Below, piece after piece: positions 53,301 to 64,000 of a stretch of DNA of 64,000 nt. The position numbers and the translations under genes were made by a program. Source of the DNA: Membranipora membranacea. Taxonomy: Eukaryota; Bryozoa; Gymnolaemata; Cheilostomatida; Membraniporidae. The notes under the pieces are model-generated. The model saw only the letters and a program-made list of their open reading frames with translations. It was not told the origin of the DNA and ran no database searches. How positions within the stretch are numbered: the stretch's first letter is position 1; every line of letters starts with the position of its first letter. The stretch covers positions 38,786,283 through 38,850,282 of the forward strand of contig OU612066.1 of assembly GCA_914767715.1 (NCBI GenBank), read 5' to 3'.

Positions 53301-56300
53301 AAATCTGGAGAACATCATAGGTACCTTTAGCAGAGTCTAGGTTGTTAGATTGAAGCATTAAGTACCGAGTGAAGATTTATTTTTCCTTCTTGAAAGGATT
53401 AAATGTAGTGACATGTGATTATAACACCTCGTTTCTCACTAATGAACTAATGATGGTTTGAATGTTAGTACATTAATGTGTCCTGCCTGCATCGGGTTAC
53501 ACACTGATCAATAATTTATTAAACTGTCTCACACAAACCTATATGGCAGTTGAAGTGCTAAAAATATCTATCAAGTAGCAAAAAATTGCTAAACAAACAC
53601 ACATAACATCCTATCAATTAGTTAAAATTTATCCATTGACTGACTTTGGCCGCTGATGGCGATTATGCACAGCGCAGTAGATCTGTGGGCTCGGAGAGAC
53701 TGTGGATAAAGCTTCTTCAGCTACTATTGCTGAGTGTTAGCTCAGCAGTGTGTCAAACTTTACGTTGTTAATCAGCCAAAGAGAAAAAATGGCTAATATT
53801 TGATTTGTCTTTTGAAAAATTGAGTTTTTACAGACTGACATTTTATTTGAACACGATGTTATGCGTTAGGCTTAGCTTGACAAGGCAAACAGTGTTAATA
53901 GCCTTCTCTCTGAAGGGGATGAAATATGGAATGCTCTTCCCAAAATTGAGCTGGGAAACCATCTGTAAATGGGAGTGCCCTACGCTGCTGAAAATATTAG
54001 ACACAGTTAACCATCACCCATACAGTTGCTCTCTTTTCGATTGTCTCTATCCAAATTATCAACAGAGGCTAGTCACATATCTTATATTTTGGAAAAAGTT
54101 ATTGGACAAATATCCTTGAACTTACAAACCCTGGATACCTCCCTTTTCAAGTGTGGAAGCCTTTAGCCTGTTTTGTGGACAGGGGGATTAGTCTTTGCAG
54201 TTTCCCATCTCTCTCCCTGTGTTAACCAAAATTTTCCTGTGGAAAACTTTATTGGCATTTTTAGTTTCAATATTTGTGCATCATGAATATGGCATTAAGC
54301 TGAAGTGTTTGCGTTGGGGTTTGTTGGAAATTTACATACCGTTGTTTCAATATATACTGCGCTATATAAACTCTACAAGTTTTTTGTGTGCATTTTAGAT
54401 AAATCCTAAGCTATTATGCTAAATGCAGTCTCAATAAAAACTGCTCCCATTTTTTACTGACAGTCAAGTATCACTCATTGAATAATAGACCATGCTGGCG
54501 GTCAGCTCAAGTTAGTAATCTGATAGCTCCCATTCACAGATGGGCTTCTCCTAACTTACTTCTGTGTACAGTCTACGTATCAATGAATACAGTTTTTGAT
54601 ATTATGAGATTTAGCACATTTTGTGTAACAACTAGCGTCTTATGTAACATATTATATTTTATGCTCTCATTTGATTTTAACTAGTATCTGACTGATTGGT
54701 TTAGGAGTTAATGCATGCTTTGACTACAAGTGCTTCGGTATTTTAGCACGATTTTTACTTTACTTTATCTGATTTGTTTTTTTGTGTGACTTTTAGATAA
54801 CCCTCATGATACAGATGGAGGTAACTCCCAGCTGGATTGGGTAAACTGTATAGAAGTTACAAAGTCTTCTGATATATCAGGTAGGTCAATCATCTACCTC
54901 ACTTATACATCACATGAACAATCCTGGCGTGACAATGCTGTGGATATCAATGCTCTTATTTACTGTTGAGCATTTCTCTGAATGGTCGCGTAGTCATGCA
55001 GTGGGCCTATGAATTCCTACTTATTGCTTACCAGATTTGTGAGGTTATGCCTCTCACATCTAGCCTATTGATGAATGGAGCCGGTGATTTGTTATGCCTC
55101 ACCACATGTGATGGGTCATGATTGATTAGTATCCAGTCTGATAGTCTGCTCTTATATCGGATTATAGCCGCTGATCTGCAGGGTTGCCAAAATCTTGTAT
55201 TAGATGACAGTATAAGGCAGGTTTCCTGGGCATTTGGCTAGCATTGATTTGTCTGTGAGTCACTATTGTGAAGTTTGGGAGGTCCGCAAGTGTCAGTCCG
55301 GCTGTGGCATTCCTAACACAGTGGGGTATCACTAGATTTTTGGGCTGACTTGAGGTATGTTCTTGAGGGGATCGGGCTAATTATACATCTATTAATTGAC
55401 TCATAGTTTGGGGATATTGTCTGGCTCAGTGGAATGGTAGAGTGACATTCATTTCGACTCTGCAAAGACTTCATTGCAGTCAAAGTATACCCTGTAGTAA
55501 CACACTGCACTATCATGAGACCCTGTAGTAACACACTGCACTATCATGAGACCCTGTAGTACACACACTGTACTATCATGAGAACTTGACTTTTAACTTT
55601 TTCAACGCATACGAGCCATTAGCTTAATTGAACTTTGTCTCGGGCGGAACTTGGCAAATGACTGCTGGCAATTTGTTGACAGACCAGTAATATGCCTGAG
55701 TTATGAATAACTTTAGTCCAAAACCATTTTAGTAGGTTGGGGGCATCACACCTCAACTATCGGCTCATCCCTAGAGTGGCTGGAACAATGCTAGCACTCA
55801 TGAGCACCCCATGTTTATTGGTTATGACAGGTATTGTAAACTAAAAAAATACTTTATCAAAATGTCAAAGCTGCCATTTTTGCCTTAGTTCCGATGCGAA
55901 GTAAGGGGAGGCCTAACAAGGCCCACCATACGGGTCAGTGGGAGCCATTATTTATCAATGACTGATAGGTAAAGTGCAAGCCATGAATGATAGGTTGGGC
56001 GCTATTGACAGACAGAATATTTATCATTCAATAAAACAGTTTTGTTTTATTTCTCACCACTCTAAACTCATATGACATAATTTACAAAAGAAATTTGTGC
56101 ATGTTCTACAGAGCGCCTTGATGTTGAGACTTTAAAAGTCCTGTTTACATTCAATGTCTCCAAGAAGATGTTTACATTGATTTATATCGCAAAATTGTTT
56201 TACTTGAAAATTCACAGAAATGTAATTGGCATGTGATTAATTGATGAAGGTATGATGAATATTTAGATGAACTTGGACTATGTTATTGTCTGTTATAGAA

Positions 56301-59300
56301 GGTGCAAATCAGCAGCAGCAGCAGAAAACTACTGCTGCTACCTCGGTAGTTTTTAGAGAACAGATCGATTCACCCGCTGAGAAGAGACAAAAACTTAGCG
56401 ACCATCAGGGTAAGAATCCTGCTGTTATCTTCTCCTCTATAATACAAGAAGTGCCTTGATATCAGTCTCCTGATTATGCATACTGATCTTGACTCTTGAC
56501 TATCGGTATTCTTGTTTGCTAGATTTGGTTGATTTTTAATTCTTATGATTAAGTTGATCATCTATGATTTTATTTTTATTTACAGCAGTTGGCCTTTTAG
56601 TAGCAGATTTAGACAGACCATCATCCTCACATTCAGGACACTCCTCCGGACACGATCAGATCAACTCCCAGTATAATCTAGGTATGTATGTGTGTGAGAG
56701 GTGGGCCTGTTTGATCAGCCTAGATTTAAGTTTGGTGTTTACCTAGAAAGAGTCATTTGTGAGCAATCATGGATTGTGTACAGATGTCGCATCCCATTCC
56801 TACAAATTCCAATTTTTGCATGTATAACATGACCGATCTTAGCACCGATTCTCCATTTCCGTTACTGATTCAAATTCTGCTCGTGTTTGCAGCCGACATC
56901 ATGCAGGCGTACCCAGGACAGCATGCCCCCTCGTTTGTACAAAACACCGGCTTCTACCCCAGCTCATTTTACACTAATGCAGCTCAGTCCAGCATGGCGA
57001 GTTACCCGGGTGTCAGAGGTAAAGACGCCACCAGCTACCTCGGCTACCCTGCCCCTCCCTATAGTTATGCAGGTAATTATTATTCTGTCCAGAGGTGCTA
57101 TTATCTCTTATTTTTCCCGAGTAAACTTAACAAATCACTACTACTGATCGGCATCAGAGACTCGACTCGCTTTATGTGATAGACGATGGGCGTTTCTTAT
57201 TACCTAATTATTGAAGTGTAATTTTAGCATGGGACGTTTCTTTATATAATCTAATTTGATTTGAAAATTAAATTTGTGCAGGTATCTCAGGCTTTTCAGT
57301 TGAGATCATTATTTTGGACAATCATTCCGACAAAAAGGTCTTGAAAGACACTCACATATTAAATTATTCGCTGATGATTTTTTGTGTGGCTGAAATTGAG
57401 CTAAACCAAACAAACTATGAGAATTATGAATGTGCATTATGAAAGCTGATCCAGTGATCACTTGTCGTTCACACTTTTGGGGTGTGAGGTTGTTAAGCTA
57501 ACCCTCGTGTTCAGCGCTATCCATTTCACCAGTTATCATAACAATTATTGAATAAATCATGAAATTTATCCACCGAGCTCAGGTTGAAAAATAAACAGCC
57601 ATCAATCATAATTATTTTAATTCCTGAGTTTTTTTTGGCTCGCAGTGACAACAGCTGGTGAAAAAATAATACATTAGAATTAGTCTGGAAAATAAAGAGA
57701 CAAAGATGAGAAATTAAAATAAAAATGACGGATAAAATCAGATTCAGGCAAAAATATGACAATGACTCTCATGTCTAGTTTACATTTGATGGGTAGCCTC
57801 TGAACTTTAGATCCTATTCGCTGGGTAACTTTCCGATGTAAATTATACTTGTGGTTTGACGAATTTCCAAACTTTATCCACATCAAAGTTTGGTTAGAGT
57901 GCTGGGTACTTGAGATTGATAGGTACCTGAACACTCAGTCTATTGTCTCCACCAGAGAAGATTTCTGTTTGAAACTGCATTTCCACCTACTACTTTTAAA
58001 CCAAGGAAAATACACGGGACAAAAAGACTTCACACTTCACGCAATTGCCTTGTGTTAAAAAAGTCATAAAATAACCCAAAACTAAGGATCATTATTTTTC
58101 AAGGGGGAGTTGATTTCATGGAACTGCACTCGATTTTAAATACTGCATTGGATGACCTTTTCCTTGTTTGTATTTGACTCCTGCACTTGGATTTCTAATA
58201 TTTCACTTTTTTGTTATTCTACCCAAATGAACCATGACAATACTAAATGTCCCAAACTTGAGATGTTTGTAACATTATAATACTGAGTTTACTGTTACGG
58301 CATACAGAGTGAATTATTTATTGTTATTTGATGGTACATCGTAGTCTTGTTACACTTTTAGGTACACAGAGTTCAGCTGTCTCAGCAAACGCTAATCTAT
58401 TCAGTCATCCTGCAGCTCAACAGGTAAACCTTACTTTTATATCATGAAGATTTTTTTAGACAACTCATTAAATTTCTCTTCAAGTCATGTCACATTAATG
58501 GTTATTATGCCTTATGGTTATTGTGTAAAATGAAGGTTGAAAAAAATTACCGTCACTTTTTTATGAAAAAATTTGGCTGACAGATTTCTACCTCAAGACA
58601 TTTAGGGGCCTACGATATTTTCTCTTGAGATTTAAAGTTATCTCTGTAATATATAATATTGTTGACCTAAATTCGGCCTGTAATTTTCACAAAATTTGAC
58701 TGTCAAGAATTTGGCTAATTAATTGAAATATTTCTTCTGATGCCAATCACTAAAGTCAGCGCTATGATAAGACACTTGGTGGCGAATGAAGAGAAATTTG
58801 TATCCGATTACGAACAAAGCTGTATAGCTGCATCCATGCGGCAACAAGACACTAGGCTACACAGGGCTATTATCATTACAAAGTCAATATAGAATAACTA
58901 AACGGTCGGCAGTGTTATATGACAAGATCTGACACAATGATTCCTAAAAGAGCAAAAAGACAATAATTAAGTCTTTGACCAAAAAATTTCATCACCCAAA
59001 GATACAAAACTATGAGCGGCAATTAGCATAGAGATTTTTAAGTGAGCAGACAAAACACAATTGTGGTTTAGTTTGGAGTGTTTAACCACAGTTTTTCAAG
59101 CCATAGAAAACAAATTAGCATTATAGCTTGGAGAATTTCAAGTTGAAACAAGCCGAATTGTAAATCTAATATTATTTGAGGATTTCCGCAATGAAAATCA
59201 ATTACCTTCTGCCAAACTTTCTAGAATTTAAAAGGGCTGCTCAAAAGATGACGTTAAATATGGCTATCAGTGTTTAAAGAGTGGAGATTTTTTCGCATTC

Positions 59301-62300
59301 CAAAGATTTCTTCCATGATGTGGCCTCATCTTTCGTTAGAATTTCAATTCTAATTATGCTACCCATCTTGTTATTTTGCAGGGTTTAGACTATTCTGGTC
59401 TCTACGGCAGCACACAGTCAGCATACGCTGCTTATCAGAGCGGATATCCATACCTAGCCGGAGGTACCGCCACGTCTGCTGCTCCCGCTACATCCTTACC
59501 TAACCCTACACTGTATCAGCTGAATCCACCAGAACCTGCAACAGAAACAATCACTGCCAACACAAATAGCCAAGGTGAGGCCAGGTCCTCTCTCTCGCCA
59601 ATCTAAAACATTAGAAAGCTTTAAATAACGATACAATAAATCCAATATTGGTGTCAACCATCAAATAGAGGGACAACTACCGCTATCTAACTCAATCACT
59701 GCTTGATAGTGATGAGTTAGGTGCGGGTCTGTATGATAGTTATCTGGTAATAGTGAGACAGGCACCATACCAGTGATTGACACTGACATGGTGCTTGCTT
59801 GCATCCATTCTACTCTATATACAATCTACTTACAACAAATTACATTCTTAATCAAATTGCGCTAATCCAATTTGTTAGCTTGTTGAAATTTGATGTTAAC
59901 AAACCTTTGCGGTGACAGGCTAGCGGTTATTCTTAGCCCATATGCAAAAGCAATTCCAGCTCATGAGGCCAACTTTACATCTGTGGAGTTATATATTGAG
60001 CAGTGTGATGGGCTTAGTAGTTTCTGATATTCTGATTCCGTTGTGTGCTTGTTTGGAACCCTCTCCTCATCTTAGTGTGATGTGCACTGTACACTTCCTG
60101 TTGTGCTATCATTCTCTAATTACAACACAAAGGGTATAGTAGGGTATACACTGTCAACCAAACAGTCAACCAAACAGTCAACCAAACAGTCAACCAAACA
60201 GTCAACCAAACAGTCAACCAAACAACCTGTATGCTCTTCTAAAACATCAATTAACAAACCTTGTAACGAAGCATGAAACCGCTCAAGGCATAACCAAAAA
60301 TAATGACAACGCTTTAGAAAAACCAAACATAACAAGGCCGAGATCTGAGTATGTTACGGCTGCAGATTAAGCTGCTCTCTGGTGAGCGGTGATGACTTTA
60401 TGACTCTATGTCTCTCTCTCTGATATGATATAGGAAGCCTGGGATTACTTGATGTCCAAACTACCAGCTCAGGTACCACAACTAACAACAACCATCAGTT
60501 ATCTCCTACTCTCAGTGACGGATCAAACAGCAAACATAATTCTGAAGGTCTGTCGCTATCAAAACTACCAATCGTTGATTACTTGAGGCCAAATCTGTGC
60601 AGACACTATTTTTTCGGAGTAATATCCGAGACATTAGAAAAATTTATAGTACCCGGGTGAAACTAAAGGCGGCCAAGTGCCTCCTGATGTTGTCAATCTC
60701 ATGTTATCTGAGCTTAACTCAATGCTTCTTATATTTAGGTAACTTCTAGATGCTTTTAGGCAAAGTAAAAGTAGTCGCCTTTATTCCTTTCATTCTAACA
60801 CACTGTAATCTTCAACATCAAAACCTTCATGCTTGGCTTTATGCAAAAAAAACAATTTAGCGCTGCGAATCTTCATCTTAGAAATCCAGCAGAAAACTGC
60901 TATAAATCCAGCTTCTAAAAGTTTTCTAACGGTTTTCCAGGTGACCAGATCTCTCCCACCATTCCAACTACACCGTCACCGCCTCTCGGAAAAGATGGCT
61001 CTAGGCGTAAGTTATAAACACTATCATTATTATGTCAATTTAATGTATCTGTATGTTTCAGCCACTGAAATCTATTGTAGCAATATTTTGTGACATATTC
61101 CATATTTTCTAAACCTCTTATTCTCGATGCTTTTCTCTCACAAGCCTCGACTAGGCCGTTTATCTATATTTTTTGTAAAAAAGGACACACCAGTAATAAT
61201 TAGCCAACAATGCTAAGCCAAAATTTAAATAAGATGGCAATAACTTAATAAGTTATTATCATATATTACACTTACAGCTCGTAACCGTAGTACTAAGAAG
61301 ACTAGAGCTAACTCTCCAGGACCTGAGGGTGATATAGATAGAGTGTTTATCTGGGATCTGGAGGAGACCATAGTTATATTCCATGCTCTGCTTACTGGTG
61401 CTTACGCCCAAAGATTCGGCAAGGTGAGCAGTGGTGATCATAGTTCATGATTTAACGTTGTTACTTGACCATTTTTTTTAATAGCTTTATAGATCGCCTT
61501 ATAAAAATCACCCTCGGCACTAGCCTGTAATACTGCCCAGGCAACATCTTAGAATATGACAAACTGTGCACAAAACTGGCTGCATCGCCTGAATGGAAAT
61601 TCTTTGAGTCTCAGTATGACTGATGCTGTGTGAACGTGAGGTTGTTAGATCAATCAATTTGATTTCTGAAGCAAATGGCGGCGTGTCATGCAAACCTTAA
61701 TTGTCTTAGACCACCAATGTAATCTCAAAAAGATTTTCAACGAATTCAATGGCAAGTAATTACTGACTAGCAAAGCGATTATTTGACTTGTATAGAATTA
61801 CACAACTTTGATATGCTGCTACAATAGCAATGAAGAAATAACATTTTTTATTTCAGATCTTGTTTTTGGCCATTGTCAGAGTTGTGTGATACATTGAATG
61901 TTGTTATCACAAAGATGCAAACTGATTGGTCAAGACTAATTACAATTGATCGATTTCCATAAAAGATAAAAATTAAAGAGCAAATTTGAAAATGCTAGCA
62001 ACGGCAGAGAAGACTCTCTCAAAAGTGTCCAATGAATAATTGATGGCTTTGCTGCCACTAAATTGATGACTTCATTGTCTGGACATTAAAAGTATTTACT
62101 CAAGAACAATCAGTGCAAATAAAAAGATGCAATTCCTGTTTGTCACATTTTAAAAGTCAGCACCTTTTCTCACAGACAAAATTTGATGTAAATCTATGAC
62201 CAGGGCCGTCACATAGTTATTATAGTGGATTAGTGGATAGTATGTTTAGTTTTAGTTACTGCCTCTAGGCTATATACAGCCATAAAACAATTCATCTTTT

Positions 62301-63456
62301 CGTGTTTCCAAGTCAATTTAGATTAAGTGATGACACCTCAGCGCTAGGCAGCCACTATGACTGCGTTCTCTCACAGCTTTGTTACGACTAGCTCTGTCAC
62401 GAAGCTTCCTGTTGTGTTCTGGGTAGTCGTTATACGCCTCACTAATATAATTATAAGATACCTACTGAGCCCTGCAGCGCTTATTTGCCCTGACATTTTT
62501 ATTACGTGATTGCCCACCATATATTGACACTTGGCTCGACTTGTATTATTTATAGCAATCAAGTAGAACAAAAAACAAGCGTGTCCCACCCATATTCACA
62601 GTGTAAATACCTGTGTTCTCTGGGCCGGCCAGTATTGCAAAAATTCTTCCTCTATTTCTTAATGTGTGGCATATCCTTTATGCAGCAAAGATTCAGCTGC
62701 TAAGATATGTGGTTCAATTTTATTTGAAAATTTTCTAAATATTTATGAGATGTTATCGATTGTGTCATCAGTCATGAGTCGTGAGCCAAACAACCAACCA
62801 ATAACTTTCTACATTCAGACAGTATGTTGAGTAACTACTAGAACCTTTTCAGTCAGTGAGTGAAATGGTATAATGTATTATGGAACAATAATATAAATTT
62901 ATCTTTATTTATCTTATTTGCTATTTATTATATTTAGGATGCATCGCAGTCAGTATCTCTTGGTCTTAGAATGGAGGAACTCATATTTAGTTTAGCAGAT
63001 AGCCATCTATTCTTCAGTGATTTAGAGGAGTGTGATCAAGTCCATATAGATGACGTCTCCTCCGATGATAACGGACAAGACCTCAGGTACTTATTCTAAA
63101 CATATTGCTTGTATTTGGAGAACAGTGTACTGAAACAAGACTAAACAAGCGAGTGATTCTGAACTCAGAGCATGCATATCGAACAATGAATTTTGTAATC
63201 TCCTGACCCAAGAGAGCATTTCTGTTACAACCCACCGTAGCCCTTTGCCCTTGACTTTCCTACCTCTGATTGTTTATACTTATGTTTATTTGCAGCGCAT
63301 ATAATTTCCACACAGACGGTTTCCACCAGGCCTCACAGGGAGCAGGTCTGTGTGTAGCGACAGGAGTACGCGGAGGAGTCGACTGGATGAGGAAATTAGC
63401 GTTCAGATATCGACGAATCAAAGAGCTCTATACAAGCTACAGAAATAATGTGGGAG
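44348..63456 (+). CDS. EYA: Eyes absent (EYA) homologue, 3' end beyond the window
   Basis: Seventeen exons: 44348-44462, 44905-45522, 45878-45946, 46215-46450, 52845-52924, 53129-53217, 54797-54880, 56299-56409, 56586-56681, 56893-57072, 58362-58423, 59382-59574, 60434-60547, 60941-61006, 61278-61423, 62938-63086, 63296-63456. All joins are in phase: 2569 nt, about 856 residues. EYA proteins are nuclear cofactors of SIX transcription factors and haloacid-dehalogenase-type tyrosine phosphatases. The N-terminal region, about 720 residues, is low-complexity: Ser/Thr-rich, a Lys/Arg-rich stretch ([17 protein letters not shown], a likely nuclear signal), a Gln run, then a Tyr/Pro/Ser/Gln-rich part ([26 protein letters not shown]) typical of EYA transactivation regions. 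The EYA domain starts near residue 722. The start MDQS is the first Met in frame and is the least certain point. Confidence 0.93.
46661..47397. mobile_element. Foldback element: two direct and one inverted copy of a 215-bp unit
   Basis: Copy A (about 46661-46876) and copy B (about 46877-47060) run forward; copy C (about 47181-47397) is inverted. Shared blocks include GGAGTTGTCCTCTCTCCAG, TTTGGTACTTTTAACCCACG and GAGGGTTATCTTGA. Copy B lacks the inner end seen in A and C (TCATATGGACATAG). The unit starts near AATAGACAGTTTT. B and C would form a stem of about 180 bp. Confidence 0.85.
47690..48260 (-). pseudogene. LINE 3' fragment of the family seen at 465-3290
   Basis: The minus strand reads [20 protein letters not shown], then [20 protein letters not shown] and WGKDSFLRH, parallel to the first RT remnant, and ends in an AAATAAACCAACCAACC-type tail near 47690. 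Antisense in the EYA intron. Confidence 0.8.
55489..55581. repeat. 31-bp tandem repeat, three copies
   Basis: Unit CCCTGTAGTAACACACTG plus CACTATCATGAGA, in an EYA intron. Confidence 0.9.
60145..60226. repeat. 12-bp minisatellite
   Basis: About seven copies of TCAACCAAACAG in an EYA intron. The multiple-of-three period gives open frames on both strands that are not genes. Confidence 0.92.
61278..63456 (+). other. EYA: EYA domain, first half, with a D-to-E change in the catalytic DxD
   Basis: Three exons encode [21 protein letters not shown], then [21 protein letters not shown] with [20 protein letters not shown], then AYNFHTDGF and [20 protein letters not shown]. They match the EYA domain almost residue for residue. 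HAD motif I in known EYAs is DLDET; here the codons are GAT CTG GAG (61354-61362), so the nucleophile Asp (about residue 731) is kept and the second Asp, the general acid, is Glu (about 733). The other HAD motifs lie outside the window. Confidence 0.93.
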
Positions 63457-64000
63457 GTCAGTACTGATATTAGAATCGCTTAGCTTCATGTTAGTCTACT
63501 CAGGGGAGCGAAGTTCGGCTGAGTTTTACTGTTTTAAAAATGACACCATTAGTGATTAAAATGCGATCATATTCATATGACAACTCTCTACTATAGTCTC
63601 AATCATTACGTCATGAGATTGATGATTGTGGAACTGAATTATTTTGTCAACTTCCCTGTGATGACAATATTGCTGAATGATGTTAGCGTCTAGGATGCGT
63701 TACATCAGAGAGTTTGTGATTCTCTTTCTGTTTCGCAGCTGACTGATTCAGGCGCACAAGAATAATAAAACTCTCAAGGAATGTAGGACTATTTATTAAG
63801 CTCTGATGCCAGTCAAAAATCAGAGGATACAAAACTTCTAAAATTAGCCCTGTGTATAATAGCTGTTAGTCTAGTGGAGACTCAAAGTGTTTTGAAGGTT
63901 TTATGATTCAGAGATTTAGTGTGATTTATTGATGCCTATGCATGTTATAAGTTAACTAACAATTCTGAACTTTGTGTTTCGAAAAATGTCAACAGGCTGC
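63457..64000 (+). other. EYA intron continuing past the window edge
   Basis: No further EYA exon is recognised. The acceptor-like TTTCGCAG at 63732-63739 would lead to an immediate stop. Confidence 0.6.

Noticed and set aside
60082-60335. ORFs rich in TKQS or CLVD repeats on both strands
   Set aside because: Produced by a 12-bp minisatellite whose length is a multiple of three; inside an EYA intron.
63740-63760. Possible next EYA exon after the acceptor-like TTTCGCAG
   Set aside because: Joined in phase it gives Ala-Asp-stop and does not match the conserved EYA sequence expected there.

Overview
The window is nuclear DNA of a multicellular animal. Three orthologues of animal proteins are readable only by joining many short exons at GT..AG borders. 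A pol III tRNA gene, tRNA-derived SINEs, non-LTR retrotransposons and small inverted-repeat transposons sit in and between them. The DNA is AT-rich and introns run from about 0.1 to 6.4 kb. EYA and a multi-dsRBD ADAR make it a metazoan; a non-bilaterian such as a sponge is possible, but nothing here fixes the phylum.

Layout. (1) 1-17.7 kb, minus strand: an ADAR-type RNA adenosine deaminase with 16 phase-compatible exons in the window, four dsRNA-binding domains and an intact catalytic site; the C-terminus runs off the left edge. Its introns hold a tRNA-Val(AAC) gene, a nested serine-rich ORF, several inverted-repeat elements, many minisatellites and a three-layer transposon nest. (2) 17.9-34.5 kb: transposon-rich spacer with RT fragments, a hAT-like inverted-repeat element, a nearly complete CR1-like retrotransposon (21.9-26.2 kb, ORF2 intact) and a field of diverged 240/430-bp repeats (31.5-33.7 kb). 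(3) 34.5-41.5 kb, plus strand: a complete LRRC40 orthologue of 14 exons and 614 codons, with splice sites multiplied by local tandem repeats. (4) 44.3 kb to the right edge, plus strand: an Eyes absent (EYA) homologue with a very long N-terminal region and the first half of the EYA phosphatase domain, in which the second aspartate of the catalytic DxD is glutamate.

The three genes are not an operon and share no evident pathway: ADAR edits dsRNA, LRRC40 is a leucine-rich-repeat scaffold of unclear role, and EYA is a transcription cofactor and phosphatase. The main themes are ADAR introns full of inverted repeats that would fold into dsRNA in the enzyme's own transcript, and minisatellites built on splice sites. 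All exon calls come from reading splice motifs, reading phase and family similarity by eye; no search was run.
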